Assembly: GCA_029216955.1 (NCBI GenBank)
Contig: JANAVB010016200.1
Location: 3,441,087-3,505,086, forward strand
Reading direction: 5' to 3'
Length of the DNA: 64,000 nucleotides
From: Iris pallida
Lineage: Eukaryota; Streptophyta; Magnoliopsida; Asparagales; Iridaceae
Both the position numbers and the translations under genes were made by a program. The notes beneath the pieces were generated by a model that was given only the letters and a program-made list of their open reading frames with translations, was not told the origin of the DNA and searched no databases. Below are positions 45,484 to 58,406 of this stretch, one piece after another (within the stretch, counting starts at the first letter, position 1; every line of letters begins with the position of its first letter).

Positions 45484-46249
45484 CTGGTTGTGTAAGATTT
45501 TTGTCCCCTATTTTCTGATGAAACTTGTTAAAGATGGTTGTTGGTAATATACTTGTATTGCTGACATGATGCATAGGCCTGAAACTTTTTGCAGTAAGTA
45601 GCAAAACTTTAGTAGGAAAGTATGTGTTTCCAAATAATTTTTTTTCTTAATTCAAGTTTTATACTTGTTCTCTGTATTCTAAGGCCATAAACTTTGACTT
45701 GGCCTAACAAACTTTCACAGTATTCTAACATCAGTCTGCCTGTTGATCATACATGATACTACAAGTCAAATCCTTAATGGAACTGCTGGGGTGGTGGTTA
45801 TTCATGACCGGTCATCGAGTTCCTTCCCTACACCATTGCAGGTTATTGTTGTTCATGTTGTTGGAGATAAATGTAGAGGATGAAGGAATACCATAGATTA
45901 CCATGTTTGTCAAAGGGAACTACAAATTCTTATAATGTGCATTTATCTACTATAGGTAGATGATCGGATTTGCTAGGATTTATCTCAAGAAGGCAATTAT
46001 CGGTAAATATAACCTTGTGCCATTAATTTAGACATGGAAATTTGATTCTTTAAGGAAACATGCTCTTTCAGTTTGGTTTGTAGGAAACACGATAACAAGA
46101 GGTTATTTGTTGCTATTTACCGTTTTGTTTTAAATTTAAGGCAAGAAAACAAAATATCTAATTCTCAGGTTGTTGACATATTGTTGTGCAATATTCCTTT
46201 GTTAATTTCAAATAAATATGGATAAGAAGATTTTCCATTCTTTTTCCAC
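45484..46249 (+). other. unassigned 3' part of duplicated segment (copy 1)
   Basis: Homologous to 49815-50585. It holds an exon-like piece (ILNGTAGVVVIHDRSSS, about 45775-45840, followed by gcag/gtta junction-like sequence) that I could not assign. No intact gene. Confidence 0.35.
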
Positions 46250-47546
46250 CTCTACCAAGTCAGTTGCCTTGTCAATCCCTAGGTTATCCTCGGAGTTCAC
46301 ATGTCATGGTCACATGCTCACTCCCCTAGATGTCGTACATTGTACGAGTACCCCAAGAAGGGATCCGTACTGGCTCATGGAGTCATACGTATGTACCCTT
46401 TCTTGGTGTAATACAACACACAACACATACCACGTCATTGCTACCGACCATTCACTATGTAAATGCTGGACTCTTGGATGTACTGGCAGGTATCACGTAG
46501 GAACACTTAGCACATAGGATAGCACCTCGGGGCTCACATAGATTGTACCTTAGTACACACATAGGTATATCCAGCACTCGCATAGGTAGTCAGATCAAGA
46601 ATGAGGACCAAGACACAAGGAAGCATGCGGCCGAGGGTTCATGCGGTCTGCGGGACACATGTCCGCAGGACGCATGCAGCCGAGGGGTCATGCGGCCAGA
46701 CTCATGCGGCCAAAGACTCATGCGTCCAAAGACTCATACGCCAGACTCATGCAGCCAATGTGGCCAAAGACTCATGACCAAAGACTCATGCGACCAAACT
46801 GCATGCGGCCAAACTGCTATGTTCTCCAAAATCCGAAAAAGATGGCCAGGAAACCATGAACTTCAAACTTGCACAACTCGGCCAAAAAAAGCGAAATCTA
46901 ACTTTTCAAAGGTCAAATTTGGGTAAAATGAAATGCTCTACCATATGGAACAACTAGATTTTGAAAACAAGCAAGTTTAATAGATCAAAACCAAGAAAGC
47001 GAAAATACATAAACTTAGATCCACAAGAATCCATCCATCAAAACCGAAAATACCAAGTACTAAACTTGTAGAGGATGATGAAGAACAATATAGACAAATA
47101 ATATCAAAGAAAAAATCAAGGATAAAAATGCACAAATCTCACTTTTGATCAAGTTGTACTTGCCTAAAAGTTTGCTTGAGAAAAAATAAAAGAGTGAATA
47201 GGAGAGAGTGAGGAAGAGAATATATAGGGGTTGGGTTGACTCAAAGAAACCCTAATCTTAAGCATGCTCTAAACCATATGACTAATGACATGCTAAATGC
47301 TACATGATACAACTAACTAAATTATTTAAATAAAATCCTAACCACAACACGGTTCAGATATCTTATCATCGAAGTAGTGAACACCTACAACCAGACAAGG
47401 ACAAGGGGTGGCATACTAATCTGCGACTAGATACCGTTCCATGCCATGGCCAGTTACAAATACATGATACATACAATCAAGATACAGGTGCCAGTACCAT
47501 ATACAGAAAAATAAAAATTTACGTATTCCGGGAACGAGAAGTGACA
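46250..47546 (-). mobile_element. solo LTR 'X2' exactly at the tandem-duplication junction
   Basis: Minus-strand copy of LTR X beginning TGTCACTTCTCG at 47546. It shares the promoter region (complement of 47215-47230, cctatatattc), a reduced CATGCGGCC array (about 46625-46815) and the 3' part. It lacks the terminal TGCA, ending at gtaga(g) against host cattctttttccac. Flanking 5-mers (tccac / gaact) do not match, so there is no target duplication. Confidence 0.85.
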
Positions 47547-50500
47547 GAACTTTTAGATAGATACAAAATTTCTAGAAGTCGTTGCTTTCAGGTATATATG
47601 ACATATATAAAATTAATTACTAGAATACCACACAATTTCGAATTAGTGTGTAGATAAAATTAAATTATTAGCTGTTTTCTAGACACTTCCTGCTCTTTCA
47701 CATGTTGACTTCACTTATCTCCATGTGCTTGATCTTTCTGAAAATCCCATAAACTCCACGGTACCTACCTGGTTGTTCCTAATGACCAGGCTTGAGTACT
47801 TGGATCAAGATTCTCAATGACAATTACTTTCAAGACCTGGTTCCTTTGCTATTGGAAATTTGACTTCCCTTAAGGTTCTCCCACTACAACAATTTAACTA
47901 TTTCCAAAGTGAAGGAATACCAAAGTCTCTAGGAAAGTTTTGTAGGTTGAACATCTTAGACCTCTCATCCAATGGTTTTTTCCATCCACTTCAATGCTTT
48001 CTGGATGCTTGAAAGAAAGTACGAAGTTCTGGTTTGGCGTCGTGGTCAACTTTCAGGCTCTTCTAGACTGGTTAGGAGGGTTGAAGAAACTAAAGTCGAC
48101 AATAAGTTCCATGGTCTATTTATGTGTCTTAGTTATTTTCTTTAGAAGAATAATGCTTGATGGTAATGAACTGAATGGTGGTGGGCATATATTTGCGGTA
48201 TAACAAGATTAGAGAAAAACTTCCTAGTACACTAGCACATATGGTCAATCTCAAATATTTTCCCAATAACAACTAGTTTAAGGATTCTTCACTATTTTTG
48301 TCATAACTGCAATAGCTGAGTCTGTCACATAATTCATTGTTTCTAGTGTTTTCTGCCTAACATTGTAGAGAATGCGACTGATCTGTGGGTTCTCTCTATT
48401 TCAGAAAATAATATAACTGACAGGATTCCCATGTCACTTTGTAAACTAAAACATTTTTGTGTTCATGATCTCTCCAAACTCATCTATCACGGAGATCCCT
48501 GATTGTTTTGGGATAATACTTAAAGAATTCACATTTGAATTTGGCTAACGATAGTTTATATGGAATGTCCCCTGCCTCTATTGGTTCATTACCACTGATG
48601 GTATTACAATTGCGAAGTATCTATTTATTTGGTGACTTCCCCCCACCTTGAGAATTCTGGATTACTGATGACTCTTGATCTTGCTTAAAATAAGTCAAGT
48701 GGGTATATACCAACATGGACGGGAGAAATTTATGAGTTGCAAGTTCTTGAATTGGATCAAGTATGTTTTCCGGCAACATTCTAGAATAGCTGGGTAGTCT
48801 TCACTTGTCTAAGAGTTATAGACCTCGCACATAATAATCTTTCAGGAATTATACCTCTCAGTTTTTGAAGTTTTGGTGGCATAAAATTTGATCATAGGTA
48901 CAACGTTGGATCCACCTTGAGCACAACATTATTGTGAACATGAAAGGTAGACAAGATGTGTATATTATGGATAGTGTGTTTCCAGTATAGATACGATAGA
49001 TTAGTTTCGTCTTAACCATTGTTATTGCAATATAGTACACTCTAATAAAATGATTTCTTTTTTGTCCTTCTTTTCTATTTTTTTCAAAACTTGCATCCAC
49101 TAAAGTCTCTATTTAAATATTGCTTCCTACAGAACTTTTAAGAAGCTCTAAAATATTTCGAAAGAAGATTCCTGTAACCCGTAAATAAGTTTGGTTAAAT
49201 CAATTGGAACAAATAATTCATTAAAGAAACACACACTACTCTAATTTTTATAAGATTTAAAAATTATAGTATTTATGGGAAGCCAAAATTTACTACTACA
49301 GTTAGATTTCAAAGCTACAACAATGTAAAAATAAAATAAAAAAGGAATAAGAGGACATGAACTTGGCATTTACTTTTATTAGTTTCGACAATTTTGAATT
49401 AATCATTGCAAATATTGATTTTGACATGGTGTTCTCCATGACTATTATGACAGACACTTGAGATGTTTTTCACAATTTACATGTTAGTAGAACATCATCT
49501 TAAGCGAACTGGTCTCCTTCCATCTCCTGAATCCGTGCTAAGGTGCTCTACGCCACATCCAAGGACAGATTCCACAACATGAACTTGAATGGAATTTATT
49601 ATGTGATTCATGCTACCGAATCTACCGAGATGGATTAAGATGTGGTCAGGGAGAATTAAAATTAGATACTTGGTGGGTTAATAATCTGCTCTTCAGATTG
49701 GTAATCATGTTTAGCATCTGATTCTGAGCATCTTGAGTTATTAATGAATAAACCAGTCTCTTAACTTGAGAAGAGATGATGTGGGGGCCTGATCTCTAAT
49801 ATCTAGGTTGGTTGTGTAAGATTTTTGTCCCCTATTTTCTGATGAAACTTGTTAAAGATGGTTGTTGGTAATATACTTGTATTGCTGACATGATGCATAG
49901 GCCTGAAACTTTTTGCAGTAAGTAGCAAAACTTTAGTAGGAAAGTATGTGTTTCCAAATAATTTTTTTTTCTTAATTCAAGTTTTATACTTGTTCTCTGT
50001 ATTCTAAGGCCATAAACTTTGACTTGGCCTAACAAACTTTCACAGTATTCTAACATCAGTCTGCCTGTTGATCATACATGATACTACAAGTCAAATCCTT
50101 AATGGAACTGCTGGGGTGGTGGTTATTGATGACTGGTCATCCAGTTCCTTCCCTACACCATTGCAGGTTATTGTTGTTCATGTTGTTGGAGATAAATGTA
50201 GAGGATGAAGGAATACCATAGATCACCATGTTTGTCGAAGGGAACTACAAATTCTTATAATGTGCATTTATCTACCATAGGTAGATGATGTTGTAGTGGG
50301 TCGGATTCGCTAGGATTTATCTCAAGAAGGCAATTATCGGTAAATATAACCTTGTGCCATTAATTTAGACATGAAATTTGATTCTTTAAGGAAACATGCT
50401 CTTTCAGTTTGGTTTGTAGGAAAACACGATAACAAGAGGTTTATTTGTTGCTATTTACTGTTTTGTTTTAAATTTAAGGCAAGAAAACAAAATATCTAAT

Positions 50501-50585
50501 TCTCAGGTTGTTGACATGTTGTTGTGCAATATTCCTTTGTTAATTTCAACTAAATATGGATAAGAATTTTCCATTCTTTTTCCAC
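47547..50585 (+). repeat. tandem duplication copy 2 (uninterrupted)
   Basis: 3,039-bp direct copy of 38147-40404 + 45484-46249. It keeps the pre-insertion site for LTR E near 49810. The right boundary is where copy 1 meets LTR X2 (…tttttccac at 50585). Confidence 0.95.
47698..48990 (+). pseudogene. LRR receptor-like protein pseudogene, copy 2
   Basis: Same order of LRR pieces as copy 1 (HVLDLSENPINST, LNILDLSSNGFF, ISENNITDRIPMS, LAHNNLSGIIPLS-like). Independent lesions show that the two copies decayed separately: the LDLSNNKFHGP stretch is lost here (ctaaagtcgacaataag at about 48092), while the 28-nt segment near 48530 is retained. No kinase or membrane segment is present. Confidence 0.75.
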
Positions 50586-52502
50586 ATCAACCCCTTGAAG
50601 CTAAACAGAGCCTAATAGGTTACTTTGCAACAGGTTGGATATATTTGTCTACGGGAATCAATAGGCAAGGGAGCTACATTAAATGTTGTACAAAAGTTGT
50701 TGTAGTCCATGCAAATGTTTCTGTAAGCAGCACTTTTGGTGAAGGGCTCCCGGAGCATTCCAGAGAGATATGTCTTTCTGACCCTGTGGTTTACCAACTT
50801 GTCCGAGATTTAGTTATAGCCTATATAATTTACTAACATAAGATATTAAACTAGAATCATTATTGTTCTTAAAATTGTTTTATGTGATCGTCTCTAGATT
50901 CTTTTCCTATCCACTTTGAGGTGCATCCACTATTTTTAATTTTGGTATGTGGATGTTATTATGTTACTCTTGATTGTCAATTATTTTCCATTTAGGTTGA
51001 AGATGATGATAGGCTAGTTCCTGCTACAGATGATGCTTATGAAAGTTGAGCATCTACATGATAAAATCAAATTACATCTAACTGAAGCCAAATAGCATTC
51101 TGCACAATGATCTTCTAATGAAAATTTTCCATCTAACATGTCCGACTTAGAAGGTCTAGAAGGTCATATCTTACATTCTTATCTTTATCTTCTTACCATG
51201 TGCATTTCCACACTTGGGACTTATCCTACATGAATTTAGTTTGTGCAGAAGTCCCCCATAGCATATGTTTCCCTTTTGGTAGCGTTGGCTTTTTTCCCTT
51301 AGTAAAATAATTCAAATTGCTTCCAGGTGACATTCTTTAAGTAGCATGTTGGAGGAAAAAATATTTGTAATATGTTTATGCACATTTATCCATGAACCAC
51401 TACTAAGCAGATAACGACTTATGGTCCCCTTGCATGGGTGATGGAACACATTTTCTTTTAGGCAAGTTACATGGACACATCAAACAGTGATCATGGCTAT
51501 CCCATTTTTTCAATTTTTTGGCAGTCCAGTCTGTAGACTGGATTGTCCAGTTTCTAACAAGGGACTGCCAGGATCTAACAAGGACTGTCCACTTTTCTGA
51601 CAGTCCAGTCTGTAGAGAACTAAAATCCTCTTTTTATTTATATAACAGGTTATTTCTTGTTGCGTCTTGACAAATAGAGATGAAATAATGTTAATGAATC
51701 AACAGCCACAAACCCTACTGTCTTGCATGATCAGGTACTTATTTTTATATTTTGTTGTGCTTTTAAAAAAATGTTTAATTCCATCCTTAATACTGCAATG
51801 ATTGTATAAAAACCTTGTTTCATCACAAAACGACAAGTATTATTACCAATGGAGTTCCATTTGCTTTATTTAACAACTGCCATCTGTTTCAATTTTAATG
51901 AGTATATTTTCAATCATCAAATGTTTCCTTTCATGTATTTCTTCCTCTCCCCCAACACCCAAGAAAGTCTATCTGCTAGCATTAAAGCATTGTTCTTCAG
52001 CTTTCTTTGTGCAACATCTACTGTGCATATTGTCCAATTGGTAATTTTTGCATATTATACTAATTTTTAGTGATAGACACTTGTATGGTCCAGTAGTTCC
52101 TACCATCTACCAAGTTTTGGCAATGTACAAACTATAATATCGGTTGAATTCATTTTGGTATTTGAATTAGAGAAATTATTGGTGTAGATACTTCCAACAC
52201 ATCATTTTCTGTTCACTGCTTAGGACTTAATTTTGAGTGACAAAATTTTTTTGCTGCCAATATTTAATAGTCAACTATACTCTCTTATTCTTTTACTAAG
52301 GTCCAGACAAATTAATTAGTTATTTTTTCTCACCCTCTCTTAGGTTTCTCATCTGTTTTCTGAGTGGTGTCCATTTGTGAGCTTCCAACAACTAATGATA
52401 CCACGAAGTCTTTACATCTCTCAGCTCAAAGTGGTTTGCATAACGGTGATGATATGACATATAGGTTTTTTTTTTTTTTTTTCTCATGGTTGCCTCACAG
52501 TT

Positions 52503-52542
<40 letters not shown>

Positions 52543-52859
52543 CATATTGTAGATGTAGATTTTCAATATATTGTTTAATGCTAAAGGTTTTATGTTTTTT
52601 TTTTTTCAAGGAGCTTTTCGTTGCATATTGTCTTGCTCATGAGCAGGTCACTGCATCTGTCTCATTGTCTCTTCAATTTGCTTACCAATTCCAACATTTA
52701 TTCTTTGTGATGGTTGATGCATACGCATAGCTTGTCTTCTTAGTTCTAAGGCACCTCGAGCAGCAACAACAACACAACAACACCGAGGGCGGAATCAGAA
52801 GAATGCATTTATATGGAGCTATAATTAGAAGAATGCATTGTATTATAATTACAATCAAT
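50586..52859 (+). other. unassigned intron/exon-like DNA
   Basis: Contains exon-like pieces, e.g. 50636-50836 (GYICLRESIGKGATLNVVQK) after a ...caacag acceptor-like site, and 51000-51049 (VEDDDRLVPATDDAYES then stop). Also present are a ctgtccag/ctgccag-rich repeat (51520-51615), a T18 run and (CT)n at 52501-52542. It may be the remains of one multi-exon gene, but I do not recognise the product. Confidence 0.35.
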
Positions 52860-53581
52860 ACATTTTATTTATAAACTGCATATATATTTTTTAAATGGTA
52901 AGACAATCCACAACGTTTAAAAATTGCTGTATGATAATATTTTAACAACTTTTCTAACGGTGTAAACTTTATTTACAATACTTTTATATTATTGTTGATA
53001 TTACAATTATACCATATAATATTATTTACAATGTTTGGCAAATATGACTAAATAATGTATACAATATTTTTCAAAGTTCTATAAGCTTTTTACAATATTT
53101 GTATACTGTTGTACAAAATTGATGCACAAAGTTACTAAACGTGGTAGATATTGTTTCTAACGCAGCTGTAGACTGTTGTTGAAATTATATTTAGGGTTAC
53201 TAGTAATAGGGTTTCACATAATAGTAGATATTAGTGTTTGGGTTCCGAAATTATCCAACGTTAGGATTTGGGTCTCGAAATTACTGTTTAATATTATTAA
53301 TAGTGATTGAGACCCAAATTCTAATATCGGCTATTTTGTGAGACCTTATTACCAAATATTCCTTATATTTACAATACTTGTAATACGTTTAAAAAAGTAT
53401 TTTTACAGTACTTGAAAAATGTTGTAGAAAATTTTTGTTAGATTTTATAAAATTTAACAATGTTTTAAAATGTTGTGGAAAAATCTTCTACAACGTCAAA
53501 TGTTATGGAAGATACCTCTTTTACAACCTTGAATATAGCAATCACATTAAACGTTGTAAAAGGAAAAAAAAAATTTTAAAG
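52860..53581. mobile_element. possible non-autonomous transposon with ACAACGTTT motifs
   Basis: Repeated acaacgt / acgttgt and ttacaatattt motifs in both orientations end at ttttaaagtg (53572-53581), reminiscent of CACTA subterminal arrays. Inside, 53205-53352 is an inverted repeat (aatagggtttcacataatag ... ctattttgtgagacc). The left end was not found, so the assignment is tentative. Confidence 0.3.
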
Positions 53582-53663
53582 TGAAAGAGAGTACAATAAT
53601 CAAATCTTATTTTCATATATTTATTGTCTTGAAGAAGCTGCGTTGCTTGCGACTGATCGCTAT

Positions 53664-54405
53664 CTAAAGTTTACTCGATGCTGCCAGTACTTGGCATGAC
53701 GACCTTGAGCTTTGATCTTCCCGTCGGTCGTCTTCTCTCTTATCTACCATTGCCACTCCCACTTTCTCTCCCATATGTAGAACCTTGGCATCAATCTCGA
53801 TTTCTTCCTTCATTATAATTAATATTGAGCAGCCAAATGAAAAGAAAAAAATGTTAGGCGCCAAAATTCTATAAAAACTTGCTTACATATGGACATATAT
53901 ATTTGACACTGAATTGATTTTATTTATTTTCTTTCGCCAATATCAGATTGATTTTTATTTTTATATATTTTTTAGAACATCAATGAATATTCTATCCCCA
54001 AATTTAAATTTTGTTTATTTAGTACAAAACAAACAGTTTGGGTCTACGTACACTTGTTGGCTGTAACTGGGATCAGTGAGACTTATCCAAGCATTTCTGC
54101 CATCATTGAATGTTAGACATTCATGTAACTGTATTGCTGACAAATAACATTAATGTTCATCAAAGGCAGAAGGACACTATTAAATTCCCATCCGGCTCTC
54201 CTAATAAAAAAAATCTAGAGGAACTCATCAATGACAAATCCTTGTTGGATTAGATGCGTCTCATTTATTTTTTATTTTTTTAAGGGTCTAACAAAAAAAT
54301 CAAGACGTAAATAGAAAATTGTATACACGTGTTATAACAATATTTCGACTTCTTAATATCAGTTCCTATTTGAGTTTGTGTAGTCGAACCACTTCTAATA
54401 TAGAT
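53664..54405. repeat. dispersed duplication, copy 1 (thioesterase exon 3 + intron)
   Basis: Closely matches 59731-60437 from the exon 3 end to ctatttgagtttgtg(t/c)agtcgaacc, in the same orientation. Small indels and substitutions distinguish the copies. Confidence 0.92.
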
Positions 54406-54452
54406 TGACAACAATATTTTGCTTGGGATCTTGGGTTGCAGTGTACTGTATG

Positions 54453-55040
54453 TCAAGGCGTGTATTGGGCCAGGCGGCCCAGAACCCGACCCTGAATCGG
54501 CCCGGTCAAAATCGGTCTAGATCAGCCGGGGCCTGGTCAATGGACAAGTCCAGCTCGGCCCATAATACCCCGGGTTTCGGTGGGTCCAAAGAAGTGACCC
54601 GCTAGTCCGGTCCGTACTTCTCACGAAGTTCGGGCTGGTTCAATTTCAAAGCTCGCGGCCCAGCTGGCCTGGAACATAATTTGAAAAAATTGAAAAGTTA
54701 CATAGGAGTCGGGGCTTATGAACCCAGGTCCTCCAAAAATCATTCTGGTTTCCAACAGTTCCAAATCAGTTTTATATTAAAAATAAAACAAGTATAGTAT
54801 AAATTAAAAATTGAATCATTTTTTTAAAAAGCTGGTTAGCCCGCTAGCTAACCCGGGCCAGGGCCGGACCCGAGTCGACCTGATCCTATCCGGCTCTGGG
54901 TCCGGGTAGAGTTTGAAGTTTTTTTTAATTCCGAGTCGACCCGGCCCGCTCGCTCCTCCATCCGGGCTAAGCTCTGCCAAGCCCGGTCAAATCCGGTCAA
55001 CAATGAGCCCGGGCTAGCCCCCGACCCACCCCCACCTTTA
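54453..55040. mobile_element. hAT-type MITE with GGCCCGGTC subterminal repeats
   Basis: 588 bp flanked by the perfect 8-bp duplication ACTGTATG (54445-54452 and 55041-55048). Ends are TCAAGGCGTG and complement TAAAGGTGGG. Both subterminal zones are dense in ggcccgg / ccgggcc. It lies in intron 2 of the thioesterase relic. Confidence 0.85.
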
Positions 55041-55219
55041 ACTGTATGTGTACTCTCATTTTACCCAATATAATTAAAGGACAATTCCACATGCAGTCCT
55101 GTCCGAACCATTTTAAGACATTTGGGAGCCCTAAACAAATTATTTAAATCCTTGGTCATTAAATAATTAAGGAAATAATTGTTGTTTTCGAGAATGGGAT
55201 CCATAGGCTGAAAGCATTT

Positions 55220-55325
55220 GACTTCTTTTAATTTTCTTTCTAATAACCCTCGATGGGGATGCACGCAGCAGATCTGCATCCGTTCAGATTATATATATAT
55301 ATATTTTTTTTTTTTCTGTTCAGAT

Positions 55326-55387
<62 letters not shown>

Positions 55388-55737
55388 TCTGAACAGATGT
55401 AGATCTGCATCACCATATATATAGAGAATAAGGGAGGTGAGGCCACCCTACCGTAGGTGGCACCATGTCACCCCCCCATGCTATCATCATGCACATGGGT
55501 GCATGATGATAGAATAGGGAGGTGACATGTAGCCACCCTCCAAAGGGTGGCACCTCACCTCCCTCATATATATAGAAATAAGGAGGTGAGGTGCCACCCT
55601 ACCGTAGGGTGGCACCATGTCACCCCCCCATGCTATCATCATGCACATGGGTGCATGATGATAGAATAGGGAGGTGACATGTAGCCACCCTCCAAAGGGT
55701 GGCACATCACCTCCCTCATCCTCTATATATATATATA

Positions 55738-55788
<51 letters not shown>

Positions 55789-55925
55789 TTCTATATATAT
55801 ATTATATCATCTGAACAGATGTAGATCTGCATCACCATATATCATGTGAACGGATCTGTTGGGCATCACCATATATCATGTGAACGGATCTGTTGGGGGT
55901 TGTTAGAAAGAAAATTTTGGTCTTG
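55220..55925. mobile_element. foldback element with tandem palindromic dimer and (TA)n
   Basis: Outer arms ttttctttctaataaccc (about 55229) and the complement of gggttgttagaaagaaaa (about 55897) are inverted repeats. Inner arms repeat gatctgcat(c/a) and (c/t)gttcag(a)t on both sides. The core is a direct dimer (about 55428-55568 and 55578-55719), each unit carrying several nested dyads (ccaccctaccgtagggtgg; tgctatcatcatgca...tgcatgatgatag; ccaccctccaaagggtgg). (TA)n lies at 55282-55385 and 55721-55800. Confidence 0.75.
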
Positions 55926-56008
55926 GCAAAGTTGAAATGAAGGTTCCTGCCATTGTAATTTAACGTGGAAGAACCACTTCATTTGTATACATTAAAAAGA
56001 AGAAAAAA

Positions 56009-56155
56009 GCTATTTTGTCCGTAGGCAGGTCAGTCCGTTCGTCTACGTAGTACTTTTTCATTGGCATTCCCCTATTAACGTGGGACTCACGTCACATTCT
56101 GTCAATAAAAGATGCCACATGGTGGACGGACTGGTCCGCCTACAGACCAAATAGC
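56009..56155. mobile_element. 147-bp MITE
   Basis: Terminal inverted repeats GCTATTTTGTCCGTAGGC / complement GCTATTTGGTCTGTAGGC extend through agtccgt. No clear target duplication and no coding. It lies in the thioesterase intron 2. Confidence 0.7.
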
Positions 56156-56947
56156 AGGGTTCTAAAAAGAAACAATAGAGTTGGTGACTGTGGTCAAGAA
56201 TTGAAGATATTATGCATATGTCATATGTCATGTATCATTTGTTTATTCTAAATTCTTTGTCCTTCTAGTCAAAAGCTACTTCAAAGAAGGCAAAGGTCGA
56301 AGATAGCACATGGTTATATTTTCTATCTAGAGATTAAACATAAATGTATTTATTTAGAAAAAAAATCATATATAAGTATATTCTATATTTAAAAATACAA
56401 ACATATACACATGACATCTTAGATGGATTTCTAAATCTCTCTTATCAAGATACCTAATATTTAATGGAATACAAACAGATGCGGACCTATATCTGCTGTG
56501 CACTGGGGGACTGGACCTCCAAGAAAAAAAAGAAGAAATAGCAGTAATATTGAATACTACTTTTGTGAGATGTATAAGACTTGCAAAGTGACATTACTAT
56601 AAAAAAAAAGACTTTCAAAGTAAAAGTACTATGAAAAACTAAAAAAAGTGGCTTAGTATTATGAAAATTCTTTAAGAACAATTATGTAATGTAATATTTT
56701 ATTATATAAAATAGTACTATTTAAAATAATATTATGTTATTATATTTTAATCCACTTATGATTGTGTTTCTAGTGAAGTGTAATTTTGGATCCGCCACAG
56801 AATAAAAACAACCATTATTGGTTATATTATACAATTTCTTTACTCTAATATGGTATCAAAGGCCATGGTTGTTATTATAGTGTAAGTTAGGTTGTGTAAT
56901 ATCCACAGTAGCCTCTTATACATCTTAGTTCCATTTCCAGTTTTCGA
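56156..56947. other. intron-2 AT-rich spacer
   Basis: AT-rich sequence with poly-A stretches (e.g. 56521-56530, 56601-56612). Nothing else recognised. Confidence 0.4.
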
Positions 56948-57041
<94 letters not shown>

Positions 57042-57072
57042 GGTGGGGGGGGGGGGGGGGGGGGGGGGGGGG
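56948..57072. repeat. compound microsatellite (TA)n(GT)n(GGGT)n(G)n
   Basis: (TA)n 56950-57005, (GT)n about 57006-57032, gggtgggtgggt, then G about 25 long to 57072. The G-run length is prone to assembly error. Confidence 0.95.
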
Positions 57073-57073
57073 T

Positions 57074-57250
57074 GAAGGGGCGAGATATCTGTGGTGTACT
57101 GGTAACACCGCCGTGCATGGAAGGGGTGTTCGAGTCCTGGGGGATGCGGGCGCCGTTTCGTTTAGGTATGGGTTATGGGTAGATAGGTGTAGACGTAGTA
57201 GTAGTAGACGTAGTAGAGTAGTAGTAGTAGTAGTAGTAGTATATATATAT
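57074..57250 (+). mobile_element. tRNA-like sequence, possible SINE
   Basis: An A-box-like tgtggtgtactgg and a perfect B-box-consensus gttcgagtc (about 57129-57137) lie at tRNA spacing. They are followed by an unrelated body and a (TAG)n/(TA)n tail (57190-57265). This is the layout of a tRNA-derived SINE, but the family was not recognised and no target duplication is clear. Confidence 0.35.
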
Positions 57251-57274
57251 ATAATATATATCTATATATATATA

Positions 57275-57665
57275 TATAATGTTATCGTATTCCAAATTGT
57301 CCTCAAAACATTTTTTCTTATGTGGCAGTGACGTGGCATGTTAAATAATATTTGTCATCTGACGTGACTGATAACATGACAAATTTTAACCCAAAAAGTT
57401 TATTACCCAATTTTGTCCGTATTAATTTAATGTTAATATTAATGTTAACTTAATGTTGATATTATTATTAATTAATGTTAATCTTAATGGTAATGTTAAT
57501 ATTAATATTATTGTTAATGTTAAAGTATTAATAAATGTTAATGAACATTAATTTTAATGTTAATTTAAAATTTGTCATGTCAGCTGCCATATCAACATAT
57601 CACGTCAGCTGCCACGTAAGGAGGGACGATTGAAAGTACAATTTAGAGGTACAAATAGCATTATA
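57275..57665. mobile_element. MITE with ~110-bp inverted repeats, inside (TA)n
   Basis: The left end (aatgttatcgtattccaaat...gtggcagtgacgtggcat) pairs with the right end (complement aatgctatttgtacctctaa...cgtggcagctgacgtgatat). The centre (57420-57560) is a (TTAATG)n-like array. Both sides are (TA)n (to 57278; from 57662), so a TA-type target duplication cannot be proved. Confidence 0.65.
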
Positions 57666-57722
57666 TATATATATATATTATATATATATATAATATTATA
57701 ATATATATATATATATATATAT

Positions 57723-58174
57723 AAAGGGTTGCTAACAACTTATTTCCATGTGCATAAAAATCCATATGAATAGGTTTAACATTTCATATCTGATATGTTG
57801 TTCTATATTTTATTCTCCTGAAAATATACCAACATAGTTAATGTAAGCAATTGTTTACTAAAGGAGAACTCTATTTGGACCAGGGGTGATCGTATTTTTG
57901 GCCCGCAGCCAACGTGTCATCTTCTTCCCTCCCATTCGCCAACCCAACCTCCTGCAATCGTGGGGGGCCATGTCCAAAAAACTGCAGCCCCCTCTCAAAT
58001 CAGCAGCTAATATGGCCTCGGGCCAACTTTGCGGTCAAATAGCACTGTATTTACTAAGATCTTGGACATTTGCTTGCAAAAAATACATATAATAATTACA
58101 ACATTTATCTAAAATACGTTAGAATAATACAACATAAATGAAAATTATCCAGACATACGTATATAGATACTCAC
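57723..58174. other. intron-2 spacer next to exon 2
   Basis: No gene or transposon terminus was recognised. Mixed-composition DNA at 57880-58070 has a short open frame without similarity. Confidence 0.35.
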
Positions 58175-58406
58175 ATGAACATATATGGCTTCCAAGTAGG
58201 AGACATTGATGTCGACGGAGATCGCGTCGTCCGCGCGCCGTGGTGAAGAAGACCGCGGATCCGACCAAGTCCACCAGAGAAGCTACTGCACCACTGTGAA
58301 GATAATTGCCAGACAACTAAACAAAAGGCGTACATATATACTTCAGTATTCGGAATATGTAGGGACGCATTCAAGTTGGAAGTGCATGGAAAAGTTATAA
58401 ATGAAA

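Larger units (their letters stand above)
38147..46249 (+). repeat. tandem duplication copy 1 (split by LTR E)
   Basis: 38147-40404 plus 45484-46249 match 47547-50585 collinearly from gaacttttagatag to cattctttttccac, with scattered substitutions and small indels. For example, 28 nt present at about 48521-48549 are missing at 39132. The 5.1-kb LTR E interrupts this copy only. Confidence 0.95.

Noticed and set aside
52364..52552. 62-codon frame ending in Phe/Ser/Leu repeats
   Set aside because: The C-terminal part is a T-run and (CT)n microsatellite. The N-terminal part may be a true exon but could not be identified.
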